Positions 8,011 to 16,105 of a stretch of DNA of 49,576 bases are shown here, one piece after another. The DNA lies in contig NZ_CABUOL010000023.1 of assembly GCF_902493215.1 (NCBI RefSeq), positions 1 to 49,576 on the forward strand. Reading direction: 5' to 3'. Origin of the DNA: an uncultured Mediterranea sp. (GTDB taxonomy: Bacteria > Bacteroidota > Bacteroidia > Bacteroidales > Bacteroidaceae). Both the position numbers and the translations under genes were made by a program. The notes beneath the pieces are model-generated. The model was not told the DNA's origin, did not search any database, and worked only from the letters and a program-made list of their open reading frames with translations. Position 1 is the stretch's first letter, and every line of letters begins with the position of its first letter.

Positions 8011-8901
8011 CTATAAGAATTCCAGGATTTTCTTTTCCCGTTTCAGCTCTTCTATGTTCTTGTCCGGCGAAACCAGCATCATGCTTTTTATAATGTCTTC
8101 CGGGTGGCAGGTATAGTCATAATACTCCTGCTCGTCCGGCGAAAGCTCTTCCTGGGGAATCACTTTGGTACACAGATGGGAGAATTCTTCCAAAGGAATT
8201 TCGTCCTGCTGTCTGACGAAGAGAATGCGGCGGGCGATGGGGTTTCTGTTGTAGTCATGGGTTATGTAGATGCCTTTGATAAAATGGGGAGATTCGATGG
8301 CAGGCAGTTGCAGATAGATGACTTTCAAGGCTAACTGCATGTTCTTTTGTTCATTGAACATCAGATAGCCTATCTGGAACGGTGTAAAGAGACCGATTCC
8401 CGCATAATAGTCGCCTGCCATATTCTGGCTGTAAACTTTTGGAAGGATGTCTCCGTCCGAAATGGAGGCGAACAGGTAGGGTTCAACCTTCAGCCCTTTG
8501 GAAAAAGACGAAGAACTATAGGCCAGATACAGGCCGGTATAAGCTTTTGCATTGGGCAGATATTTGGCGGCTTCCCTTTCGATATCGTCAAGGAATGGTT
8601 TTTCATTGTTCCGGTTCAGGAATTGCCGCGTATCTATGTGGCATACCTTTTCGTACAGTTCGTCCAGGCATCCCAGCAGTTTCCGCTTGGAGACGTTGTT
8701 GACTTGTTGCAGAGCCTTGTCCAGTGCTTCTTCCGGCTTTTCGCCTTCCGAGACGAGGTTGATATAGGTGGGCAGTACGGAAGAATAGAGGGAGGATAAT
8801 ACGCTGGAAGCGATATCCGTTCTTTCGGAAATATCTTTCAGTTTGACTCCGGATTCACGGAGTTTTTTCATTCGTTCGTAGAGTGGTATCAGTTTGTCCA
8901 T
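8011..8901 (-). CDS. Unknown protein with possible N-terminal helix-turn-helix
   Basis: I do not recognise this 296-residue protein. Residues about 11-40 (ERMKKLRESGVKLKDISERTDIASSVLSSLY) look like a helix-turn-helix. The rest (100-296) is mixed alpha/beta with PYLFASISDGDILPKVYSQN and a charged C-terminus, and no enzyme motif is seen. No signal peptide or membrane span is visible. The reading frame is open back to 8976, but a -7-like box TATCTTTG lies on the minus strand at 8921-8928, inside that extension. This supports the ATG at 8901 (MDKLIPLYERM) as the start. It could be a regulator; the promoter of the plus-strand transporter gene lies in the same gap. Confidence 0.6.
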   Translation of the reverse strand: MDKLIPLYERMKKLRESGVKLKDISERTDIASSVLSSLYSSVLPTYINLVSEGEKPEEALDKALQQVNNVSKRKLLGCLDELYEKVCHIDTRQFLNRNNEKPFLDDIEREAAKYLPNAKAYTGLYLAYSSSSFSKGLKVEPYLFASISDGDILPKVYSQNMAGDYYAGIGLFTPFQIGYLMFNEQKNMQLALKVIYLQLPAIESPHFIKGIYITHDYNRNPIARRILFVRQQDEIPLEEFSHLCTKVIPQEELSPDEQEYYDYTCHPEDIIKSMMLVSPDKNIEELKREKKILEFL

Positions 8902-8920
8902 GAGCCTTGTTGTTTGTGGG

Positions 8921-8928
8921 CAAAGATA
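8921..8928 (-). promoter_or_regulatory. Possible -7 box of the minus-strand unknown gene
   Basis: CAAAGATA on the plus strand reads TATCTTTG on the minus strand, an exact TAnnTTTG match about 20 bases before the ATG at 8901. No well-spaced -33 TTTG is found, so the promoter may be activator dependent. Confidence 0.45.
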
Positions 8929-9105
8929 GGTAATGCTTGTTACATCCGTATGTCTGTTTTTACAAATCTGTTTCATAAAGGAAACATAAATATGACATTA
9001 TAAGAGGCGCTTTTTCGGGCCTTATTATACATGATGAATTAATTTTTTCAGAGTTGTGGCTCCTTTAATTTCGCACCGGAAAAAATGAACTAACAGATTA
9101 AAGAC

Positions 9106-10416
9106 ATGAAACAGACAACAGGCAACAAACAATTATCCGATACGTTGTTGATACTTTGGGCCGGTGGGGCAGCCTTGCTCTCTTATTCTTTGGTGTATGC
9201 TTTGCGCAAACCTTATACGGCGGCTTCTTTCGATGGGCTGACTTTTTTGGGGACCGATTATAAGGTGGCGGTAACGACCATTCAGATTTTGGGTTATGTC
9301 ATTGCCAAGTTTTTTGGAATCAAAATCATTTCGGAACTGAAAAAGGAAAACCGTTTCCGCTTCTTTGTCGGTTCGGCAATACTTGCGGAAGCGGCTTTGA
9401 TCGGGTTCGGTCTGCTGAGCGCACCCTACAATGTGGTTGCGATGTTTGTCAACGGACTTTCTTTGGGGTGCATGTGGGGAGTTATCTTCAGTTTCATCGA
9501 AGGCAGGAAAGTGACCGATATTCTGGCCAGTCTGTTGGGGGTGAGTATGGTGTTCAGTTCCGGGCTGGCCAAAAGTCTTGGGTTGTTTGTCATGAACGAA
9601 ATGCAGGTCGGTCCGTTCTGGATGCCGGCTGTCATTGGAGGTCTGGCACTTCCTGTTCTGGCGTTTACGGGCTACATGCTGAAGCGGTTGCCCCAGCCGA
9701 CGGCCGAAGATATAGCTTTGCGTAATGAGAGGGTGGTGCTCGACGGAAAAGGGCGGGTTGCCTTGTTCAGGAAGTATGCTCCGATTTTGTCGCTGCTGTT
9801 TGCCTGCAATTTCATGTTGCTGGTTCTGCGTGACATCAAGGAAGATTTTCTGGTCAATATTTTGGATATGAGCAACCAGTCGTCCTGGCTGTTTGCCCGC
9901 ATCGATACGATTGTTACACTCGTTATTTTGGGAATTTTTGCCCTGTTCATTTTCTGCCGGAGTAATATCAAGGCTCTGCTGTCTCTGATGGTATTGGTGA
10001 TAACGGGGTGTCTGACAATGACCTATGTCTCGTTTCAATACGAAGCGTTTGTGTCCAGACCGATAACCTGGCTGTTCATACAAAGCTTGTCGCTGTATAT
10101 TGCGTACCTGACTTTCCAAACTATATTTTTCGACCGTTTCATTGCCTGTTTCAGGATAAAGGGCAATGTAGGTTTCTTTATCGCCCTGATTGATTTCATC
10201 GGGTATCTGGGAACGGTGTCCTTGCTTTCTGTGAAGGAATTGCTGGATATCGATTTGGAGTGGTTCGTCTGGTTCAACCATATCGCTTGTTTTGTTGGAG
10301 GAATCTGCTCGATTCTGTTTGTCATAGCCGGAGTGCTGATTTACAGGAAGTATATGCAGAGCCGGAAGACAGAACGTGTAAATTATTATATGAATTTTCA
10401 ATATAATGCAATTTAA
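9106..10416 (+). CDS. Multi-span membrane transporter, DUF5690/MFS-like
   Basis: A 436-residue integral membrane protein with about 12 hydrophobic segments arranged like a major-facilitator carrier. The N-terminal ALRKPYTAASFDGLTFLGTDYKVAVTTIQILGYVIAKFFGIKII recalls the sugar-phosphate-type MFS branch, and I associate this N-terminus with the DUF5690 family. The substrate is unknown. The stop codon at 10416 lies just before the start of the next gene (10421; an in-frame alternative at 10406 would overlap by 11 bases), so it is translationally close to an FAD-dependent oxidoreductase and two ETF genes. It probably brings in the substrate that the oxidoreductase handles; this is inferred from position only. 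Confidence 0.8.
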   Translation: MKQTTGNKQLSDTLLILWAGGAALLSYSLVYALRKPYTAASFDGLTFLGTDYKVAVTTIQILGYVIAKFFGIKIISELKKENRFRFFVGSAILAEAALIGFGLLSAPYNVVAMFVNGLSLGCMWGVIFSFIEGRKVTDILASLLGVSMVFSSGLAKSLGLFVMNEMQVGPFWMPAVIGGLALPVLAFTGYMLKRLPQPTAEDIALRNERVVLDGKGRVALFRKYAPILSLLFACNFMLLVLRDIKEDFLVNILDMSNQSSWLFARIDTIVTLVILGIFALFIFCRSNIKALLSLMVLVITGCLTMTYVSFQYEAFVSRPITWLFIQSLSLYIAYLTFQTIFFDRFIACFRIKGNVGFFIALIDFIGYLGTVSLLSVKELLDIDLEWFVWFNHIACFVGGICSILFVIAGVLIYRKYMQSRKTERVNYYMNFQYNAI

Positions 10417-10420
10417 GAAT

Positions 10421-11647
10421 ATGAAAGCGGATTATGACATTATCATTATAGGAGGCGGACTGCTGGGCTGTGCCACTGCATACCAGTTGGCAAAGCGGAA
10501 TGCAGGAAACATCCTGTTGGTGGAAGGAAACGAGATTGCGTCGCAGGCTTCGTCACGTGCGGCATGTCTGTTGACACGGGCGCGCACCAAACCGGCATTG
10601 ATGGAACTGGTCCAGGAAACCTATGACTGTATCCATGAGATGGAGGCGTTGTTGGAAGAATCGCTTGAGCTGCAGATGTGCGGCAGCGTTACCATTGCCT
10701 CTTCCGAAGCGTCCTTGAAGGAACTGGAAGCCTTGGAAGAAGCGGCGGAACGTTTCGGGATTCCCAATGAACGGATTGGCCGGGAACGTGTGAAAGAATT
10801 GCTTCCCTGGATAGAGGCGGAAGCTGTAGACGAGGCTTTATACATGCCTACGGACGCTTTTATCGATTCGGCACTTTTATGCTCCGGTTATGCTAGAGCT
10901 GCCCGTAAGTTGGGGGCGGTGCTTCGCTCCAACTGCAAGGTCAAGGAAATACGGGTCAAGGATGGAGCTGTAGAAGGTGTGGAGCTGATGTCCGGTGAGG
11001 TACTGACTGCATCTGTCGTTGTCAATGCTGCCGGTTCATGGGCCAATCTTTTGATGAGGCCTTTACAGGTTGGTTTGCCTTTCATACCTGTTCGGAGTCA
11101 TTTCTGGATTACTTCCATTGATGAGAAACGGTTCCCAGCCAACCATCCGTTTACGGTCATTCCCGATGCCCGGGCTTTCACCCGGTCGGATGTAGGGGCA
11201 CTGATTGTAGGTTTGCGTGAGAGTCAATGCCAGGCTTTCGATCCTTCTACACTGACAGACAGACTGGAAGACTTCGATTTCCATAAGGATGCAGAGTGGA
11301 CGGTGCTCGATGAATGTGCTCCCTTGTTGAAAAAGTATCTGAAAGATATTGACACACTGCCTATAGCCCATTATATGGCCGGGCCTTCCTGCTATGTACC
11401 GGATGCCAAGTTCATCATCGGTCCGATAAAGTCCTATAAAGGATTGTATACGGTGACCGGATGTTGTGGTGGCGGGGTTGCGGCTGGCGGCGGAATGGGA
11501 CGCCTGGCGGCAGAGCTGATAATGGGCGATAAACCTTTTGTCAATCCGGACCTGTTTTCTCCGGACCGCTTCGGAGTGGTCGATCCTTTCTCCTTGGAAT
11601 TTCAGAAGCGCTGTGCCGATGCTCGTTCGAACAAGAAAGGCGGTTGA
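10421..11647 (+). CDS. FAD-dependent oxidoreductase, DAO (glycine/sarcosine oxidase-like) family
   Basis: A 408-residue flavoprotein. An N-terminal FAD-binding Rossmann motif (YDIIIIGGGLLGCATAYQLAKR) is followed by the substrate domain of the D-amino-acid/glycine oxidase family. VVNAAGSWANLL is the typical second FAD motif, and YTVTGCCGGGVAAGGGMGRLAAELI is the C-terminal FAD-contacting region. It would oxidise an amine or hydroxy acid with electrons going to FAD. The ETF genes directly downstream suggest that it is a dehydrogenase feeding ETF, as sarcosine and dimethylglycine dehydrogenases do, rather than an oxygen-using oxidase. The ATG at 10421 is preferred because it avoids overlap; 10406 is possible. 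Confidence 0.8.
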   Translation: MKADYDIIIIGGGLLGCATAYQLAKRNAGNILLVEGNEIASQASSRAACLLTRARTKPALMELVQETYDCIHEMEALLEESLELQMCGSVTIASSEASLKELEALEEAAERFGIPNERIGRERVKELLPWIEAEAVDEALYMPTDAFIDSALLCSGYARAARKLGAVLRSNCKVKEIRVKDGAVEGVELMSGEVLTASVVVNAAGSWANLLMRPLQVGLPFIPVRSHFWITSIDEKRFPANHPFTVIPDARAFTRSDVGALIVGLRESQCQAFDPSTLTDRLEDFDFHKDAEWTVLDECAPLLKKYLKDIDTLPIAHYMAGPSCYVPDAKFIIGPIKSYKGLYTVTGCCGGGVAAGGGMGRLAAELIMGDKPFVNPDLFSPDRFGVVDPFSLEFQKRCADARSNKKGG

Positions 11648-11692
11648 TAATCGGGACGTCCATGTTTGTGTAATATCTGTGATAAAGTAAAG

Positions 11693-12472
11693 ATGATGAA
11701 ACGGTATATTGTTTTTTTGAAACAGGTTCCTCAGTCCACTCATGTAGGGATTGATCCGGAAACCAAAACATTGAAACGGGCCTCTGCACTCTGCAAGACG
11801 AATCCAGATGATTTGTGTGCCTTGCAGGCTGCTTTGGAACTGAAAAAGAAAACCGCAGCCGAAGTATGGGCGGTCAGTATGGGGCCGGTATCGGCTGAAG
11901 CTGTTTTGCGTGAAGCGTTGCAGCATGGAGCCGATCGGGCGGTCCTCTTGTCTTCTCGGGCATTTGCCGGCAGTGACACGTGGTGTACCAGTAGAGTACT
12001 GGCTGCTACCGTACGCCGGATCGGGAATTACGATCTGTTGTTCTTTGGCCGTATGGCCATCGATGGAGATACGGCTCAAGTAGGCCCTGGTGTGGCCGGT
12101 CAGCTGGACATCCCCCAAATTACCCAACTGGTCAGTATCGACGCCATTTCCGCTTCCGGCATAAGGGTTACGAAGAAGGCGGGTGACCGTCGGCAGCACT
12201 TTGAGGTCGATTTTCCTTGTGCTGTGATGGTCAGCAAGGAAAATTATGAAGTAGATCCTCCTACATTGGCCGGATGGCGGACAGCCCGTGACAAGGAGAT
12301 TGTCCGTTGGAACGAGTATGACTTGAACCTGGATCCCGCTACCGTGGGACTTCAAGCTTCGCCTACCAAGGTTGTTTCGACGGAAGTGCCCCAAAGTGAC
12401 AAGACATTGGAATGGCTGTCCGACGGTCGGGCGGTAATGCAAGTGATAGAATCCTGTATGCATCAGAAATAA
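11693..12472 (+). CDS. etfB: Electron transfer flavoprotein, beta subunit
   Basis: The 259-residue beta subunit of ETF. It begins KRYIVFLKQVPQ and has the AMP/nucleotide-binding region DLLFFGRMAIDGDTAQVGPGVAGQL. The family signature segment near its end, FEVDFPCAVMVSKENYEVDPPTL, differs from the mitochondrial VDLRLNEPRYATLPNI form, as in divergent or FixA-like ETFs. Two adjacent ATGs at 11693 and 11696 are candidates. It lies 45 bases after the oxidoreductase and 15 bases before the alpha subunit, so one operon is likely. Confidence 0.9.
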   Translation: MMKRYIVFLKQVPQSTHVGIDPETKTLKRASALCKTNPDDLCALQAALELKKKTAAEVWAVSMGPVSAEAVLREALQHGADRAVLLSSRAFAGSDTWCTSRVLAATVRRIGNYDLLFFGRMAIDGDTAQVGPGVAGQLDIPQITQLVSIDAISASGIRVTKKAGDRRQHFEVDFPCAVMVSKENYEVDPPTLAGWRTARDKEIVRWNEYDLNLDPATVGLQASPTKVVSTEVPQSDKTLEWLSDGRAVMQVIESCMHQK

Positions 12473-12487
12473 TAAAGTGTAGTGACA

Positions 12488-13675
12488 ATGAATGATAATT
12501 TTACGCTTCATTTACGAAGAGATATATGTACACAGTGCGGACTGTGTGCCGAAAGTTGCCCTTTCGGAGTGATAAGTATGGACGGATATCCCCGGTTGGA
12601 TGAATCCGATTGCCGTCTGTGTGGAACGTGTGTGCAGACTTGTCCCGTCGGTGCATGGATGATGGATGAGGCTGTGGGCTGCATACAGAAAGATGAAGAA
12701 CCGGCAGCGGGAGTGTGGGTACTGGCCGAAACAGAGAACGGTAGCCTGTCTCATGTGACAAAAGAATTGCTGGGAAAGGCTTCGGAACTGGCTGCGAAGT
12801 TACAACAGAAAACCGAGGCTGTGCTGGTCGGTAAGCATGTGTCGGAAGTCGCGTCGGAATTGGTGGCCTATGGAGCTGACAGGGTCCATCTGCTGGAGTC
12901 GGACGGGCTGGCGGCTTTTATTGAAGAAAACTATGCGGAAGCTGTGGCACAACTGGTGCGTAGGCTGCATCCTGCCATTCTTCTGGTGGGGGCCACTCCT
13001 CGGGGCAGGGGACTGTCTGCCCGGCTGGCCGCCTTGCTTCATACCGGACTTACGGCCGACTGTACCCGTTTGGACATTGATCCGGAGAAAGGACTGTTGC
13101 TGCAGATACGTCCGGCTTTTGGAGGTAATCTGATGGCAACAATCACGACACCATACCATAGACCTCAGATGGCTTCGGTCCGTCCGGGTATCATGACACC
13201 GTTGGTTCCCGATGGGGGGAAAACGGGTGAGGTGGTCCTTCATGACATGTCTTCACTGGCAACCGATGCACGTATCCGGTTACTGGGTGAGGAAGAAGAG
13301 GAAACCTCAGGCGATTCGCTGAACGACAGCCGCGTTATTATAGGAGTAGGCCGTGGGGTGAAAAAGAAAGAGACCCTGGAACTGATTCACCGGTGGGCTG
13401 ATCGGATTGGCGCTGTTGTGGCCGGATCGCGTGCTGCTGTAGAGGCCGGACTGGTGGATGCGCATTTACAAATCGGACAGACGGGACACACCATTTCTCC
13501 CGATGTTTATATTGCAATCGGTATTAGCGGACAGATTCAACATACATCGGCCATTGGTGGAGCCAAGAAAATCATCGCAATCAACCCCGATGCTTCCGCT
13601 CCTATCTTTAAGGTAGCCGATTACGGATGGGCCGTTCCTGCCGAGGAAGCGCTTGTACAATTGTTGGGTAGATAA
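12488..13675 (+). CDS. etfA: Electron transfer flavoprotein, alpha subunit with N-terminal 2[4Fe-4S] ferredoxin domain
   Basis: A 395-residue fusion. Residues about 8-60 carry two 4Fe-4S motifs, CTQCGLCAESCP and CRLCGTCVQTCP, of the bacterial ferredoxin type. The rest is an ETF alpha chain ending with the canonical FAD-binding motif: QIGQTGHTISPDVYIAIGISGQIQHTSAIGG, then INPDASAPIFKVADYGW. The ferredoxin head suggests electron exchange with a ferredoxin or iron-sulfur partner in an anaerobe, as in ETFs of bifurcating or confurcating complexes; whether this one bifurcates cannot be decided by eye. ATG at 12488 is preferred over GTG at 12482. A terminator follows directly. Confidence 0.9.
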   Translation: MNDNFTLHLRRDICTQCGLCAESCPFGVISMDGYPRLDESDCRLCGTCVQTCPVGAWMMDEAVGCIQKDEEPAAGVWVLAETENGSLSHVTKELLGKASELAAKLQQKTEAVLVGKHVSEVASELVAYGADRVHLLESDGLAAFIEENYAEAVAQLVRRLHPAILLVGATPRGRGLSARLAALLHTGLTADCTRLDIDPEKGLLLQIRPAFGGNLMATITTPYHRPQMASVRPGIMTPLVPDGGKTGEVVLHDMSSLATDARIRLLGEEEEETSGDSLNDSRVIIGVGRGVKKKETLELIHRWADRIGAVVAGSRAAVEAGLVDAHLQIGQTGHTISPDVYIAIGISGQIQHTSAIGGAKKIIAINPDASAPIFKVADYGWAVPAEEALVQLLGR

Positions 13676-13697
13676 TGTGGAAAATGAGCTTGTTGTA

Positions 13698-13730
13698 GGC
13701 AGGGCGTGTCAGCACGCCCTGCCTTTTTTT
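13698..13730 (+). terminator. Rho-independent terminator after etfA
   Basis: GGCAGGGCGTG (13698-13708) and CACGCCCTGCC (13713-13723) form a perfect 11-bp GC-rich stem with the loop TCAG, followed by seven T (13724-13730). The last T residues are part of the stop codon of the convergent SUI1 gene. Confidence 0.95.
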
Positions 13731-14088
13731 AACCAACCGGTTTGGTTTGAGTATAGCCTTCTTTCTTCAGCAGTTCCAGCACCTTCTGTTTGAAATCGCC
13801 CTGTACGATGATTTCGCCGTCTTTGGCCGTACCGCCCACGCCGCATTTGCTTTTCAGCATTCGTCCCAATTCCTTCAGGTCGTCGTCGGTACCGACGAAG
13901 CCGGTAATCAGGGTTACAACCTTCCCGCCACGGTTCTTGCGGTCGAGCTGTACCCGCAGTTTCTGTTGGGCAGGAGGGAGGGTGGCAGTTTCCTCTTCAT
14001 CTGCCGTTTCGTAACGGAAGTCGGGATTGGTGGAATAGACCACATTCAGGCGGTCTTTCCAGTCGTTGTTTTTCGTATTTTTTGCCAT
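13729..14088 (-). CDS. SUI1/eIF1-family translation factor (YciH-like)
   Basis: A 119-residue protein. Its C-terminal half is the SUI1 fold: LDRKNRGGKVVTLITGFVGTDDDLKELGRMLKSKCGVGGTAKDGEIIVQGDFKQKVLELLKKEGY. The N-terminal 40 residues are charged and probably flexible. SUI1 proteins of bacteria resemble eukaryotic eIF1 and are thought to act at the small ribosomal subunit during initiation or stress. It stands alone, convergent with the etf genes and divergent from rex. Confidence 0.92.
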   Translation of the reverse strand: MAKNTKNNDWKDRLNVVYSTNPDFRYETADEEETATLPPAQQKLRVQLDRKNRGGKVVTLITGFVGTDDDLKELGRMLKSKCGVGGTAKDGEIIVQGDFKQKVLELLKKEGYTQTKPVG

Positions 14089-14211
14089 AAGGAATCATTG
14101 TTTTGGTGAATCTGTTGTCAAAAGTACAGCTTTACGGTGAGTTTTGCAATGCGACGTAGAAATTATGTTAACCTTTTCGACTCTTCCTGCGAGACATTGG
14201 AAAAAATAATG

Positions 14212-14219
14212 TACTTTTG
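14212..14219 (+). promoter_or_regulatory. -7 box of the rex promoter
   Basis: TACTTTTG matches TAnnTTTG and lies 33 bases before the rex ATG. No convincing TTTG is seen 19-21 bases upstream. No obvious Rex operator (TTGTGAA...TTCACAA) is visible nearby. Confidence 0.5.
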
Positions 14220-14251
14220 TCTTTCATAAATCTGATAATAGCGAGAATACA

Positions 14252-14908
14252 ATGAGCGGTTTGTTGCAGGACAGGGAGATTTTGCGGGTGCCGGAGCCTA
14301 CGCTGCGACGCTTGCCGTGGTATCTGTCCAATGTCAAGTTGTTGAAACAGAGAGGGGAACGCTTCGTCTCTTCCACCCAAATATCCAAGGAAATCAATAT
14401 CGACGCTTCGCAGATAGCCAAGGACTTGTCGTATGTCAACATCTCGGGACGTACCCGGGTAGGTTATGAGGTGGATACGCTGATTGCCGTGCTCGAAGAC
14501 TTTCTGGGCTTCACCAATCTGCACAAGGCTTTCCTGTTCGGCGTAGGTAGTCTGGGAGGAGCCTTGCTACACGATTCGGGTCTGCGTCATTTCGGCTTGG
14601 AGATTGTGGCGGCCTTCGATGTCAATCCCGCGCTGGTAGGTACGGAGCTGAACGGCATTCCCATCTTCCATACCGATGAATTCAGTCGGAAGATGCAGGA
14701 GTACGACGTGAACATCGGGGTGCTGACCGTGCCCATTGAGATTGCCCAGCAGATAACGGACTATATGGTGGAGGGCGGCATCAAGGCTGTGTGGAACTTT
14801 ACGCCTTTCCGCATCCGTGTGCCGGAGTCCATTGTCGTGCAGAACACTTCGCTGTATGCCCATCTGGCGGTAATGTTCAACCGCCTTAACTTTAACGAAA
14901 TCAAGTAA
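14252..14908 (+). CDS. rex: Redox-sensing transcriptional repressor Rex
   Basis: DNA-binding repressor that senses the NADH/NAD+ ratio and controls fermentation and respiratory genes. The 218-residue length is normal. The N-terminal winged helix has PEPTLRRLPWYLSNVKLL and VSSTQISKEINIDASQIAKDLSYV. The Rossmann domain has the nucleotide-binding GVGSLGGALL and AAFDVNPALVG, and the C-terminal swap helix ends AHLAVMFNRLNF. Its stop codon shares an A with the ATG of the next gene (TAATG), so translation of the two is coupled. Confidence 0.95.
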   Translation: MSGLLQDREILRVPEPTLRRLPWYLSNVKLLKQRGERFVSSTQISKEINIDASQIAKDLSYVNISGRTRVGYEVDTLIAVLEDFLGFTNLHKAFLFGVGSLGGALLHDSGLRHFGLEIVAAFDVNPALVGTELNGIPIFHTDEFSRKMQEYDVNIGVLTVPIEIAQQITDYMVEGGIKAVWNFTPFRIRVPESIVVQNTSLYAHLAVMFNRLNFNEIK

Positions 14909-15525
14909 TGAAGATTATAGCTGTAGGAATGAACTATGCCCTGCACAACCGTGAGCTGGGACATGAGCAGGAAAACAAGGAGCCGGTGATTTTTCTGAAG
15001 CCCGACTCGGCTATCCTGAAGGACGGCAAACCTTTTTTCCTTCCCGATTTTTCGAACGAGGTGCACTATGAGACTGAAGTGGTGGTGCGCATCTGCCGCC
15101 TGGGCAAGTGCATTGCTCCGCGTTTCGCCCACCGCTATTACGATGCGGTGACGGTAGGCATTGACTTTACCGCCCGCGATATGCAGCGCCGGTTCCGCGA
15201 GACGGGCAATCCGTGGGAACTGTGCAAGGGCTTCGACGGGTCGGCTGCCATCGGCCGGTTTGTGCCGCTGGCCGAAGCAGGAGGAGAGGTGCAGCGGCTG
15301 GATTTCCATCTCGACATTGACGGGCAGACCGTTCAGCGTGGAAATACGGCCGACATGCTGTTCCGTGTGGACGACATCATTGCCTACGTCAGCCGCTTCA
15401 TGACGCTGAAGATTGGCGACCTGCTCTTTACCGGCACGCCCGTGGGGGTAGGACCTGTGAGCATAGGGCAACATCTGGAAGGCTATCTGGGCAACGAGAA
15501 ACTGCTTGACTTCCATATCCGATAG
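14908..15525 (+). CDS. Fumarylacetoacetate hydrolase (FAH) family protein
   Basis: A 205-residue single-domain FAH-family enzyme that binds a divalent metal and hydrolyses or decarboxylates 2-oxo acid-type compounds. Family motifs present are PVIFLKPDSAI, the metal ligands in HYETEVVVRI, VGIDFTARDMQRRF, KGFDGSAAIG and LFTGTPVGVGPV. It is close to the YcgM/FAHD1 type, whose members act as acylpyruvate hydrolases or oxaloacetate decarboxylases. Its ATG overlaps the rex stop codon by one base, which suggests shared expression with the redox regulator. Confidence 0.88.
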   Translation: MKIIAVGMNYALHNRELGHEQENKEPVIFLKPDSAILKDGKPFFLPDFSNEVHYETEVVVRICRLGKCIAPRFAHRYYDAVTVGIDFTARDMQRRFRETGNPWELCKGFDGSAAIGRFVPLAEAGGEVQRLDFHLDIDGQTVQRGNTADMLFRVDDIIAYVSRFMTLKIGDLLFTGTPVGVGPVSIGQHLEGYLGNEKLLDFHIR

Positions 15526-15566
15526 TTCCGGAGTAGGGACTGAATAATTTCAATTCTTAATTCTCA

Positions 15567-16049
15567 ATGATGAAAATACGAGTAGGTTTCGGCTTCGATG
15601 TCCATCAGCTGGTGGAAGGCCGTGAATTGTGGTTGGGCGGAATCCGCCTGGAACACGAAAAAGGATTGCTGGGGCATAGTGATGCCGACGTACTGATACA
15701 TGCCATTTGCGATGCCCTGCTGGGGGCGGCCAACATGCGCGACATCGGTTACCATTTTCCCGATACGGCAGGTGAGTTCAAGAACATCGACAGCAAGGTG
15801 CTGCTGAAGAAGACCGTGGAGCTGATAGCCACAAAAGGTTATGCGGTGGGCAACATCGACGCGACCGTCTGCGCCGAGCGTCCCAAGCTGAAGGTGCATA
15901 TTCCGGAAATGCAGGAAACACTGGCCCGTGTGATGGGAGTGGATGTAGACGATGTGTCCATCAAGGCTACCACAACCGAGAAACTTGGTTTTACCGGTCG
16001 CGAAGAAGGCATTTCGGCCTATGCGACGGTGCTGGTGGTCAGGGAGTAG
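15567..16049 (+). CDS. ispF: 2-C-methyl-D-erythritol 2,4-cyclodiphosphate synthase
   Basis: Enzyme of the MEP isoprenoid pathway, cyclising CDP-methylerythritol 2-phosphate; a cytosolic trimer. The 160-residue length is typical. The metal-binding motif GFDVHQL is near residue 9, followed by GLLGHSDADVLIHAICDALLGAANMRDIGYHFPDT and the C-terminal IKATTTEKLGFTGREEGISAYA. Two adjacent ATGs (15567 and 15570) are possible starts. It follows the FAH gene after 41 bases. Confidence 0.96.
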   Translation: MMKIRVGFGFDVHQLVEGRELWLGGIRLEHEKGLLGHSDADVLIHAICDALLGAANMRDIGYHFPDTAGEFKNIDSKVLLKKTVELIATKGYAVGNIDATVCAERPKLKVHIPEMQETLARVMGVDVDDVSIKATTTEKLGFTGREEGISAYATVLVVRE

Positions 16050-16085
16050 ATATCAGGCATTAAGCATTCATTATTCATTAATTTA

Positions 16086-16093
16086 TATCTTTG
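16086..16093 (+). promoter_or_regulatory. Possible -7 box of the phosphoesterase gene
   Basis: TATCTTTG matches TAnnTTTG and lies 12 bases before the ATG at 16106, which would give a very short leader. No -33 TTTG is present at standard spacing, so the match could be chance. Confidence 0.35.
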
Positions 16094-16105
16094 GTTTAAT
16101 TCTCC

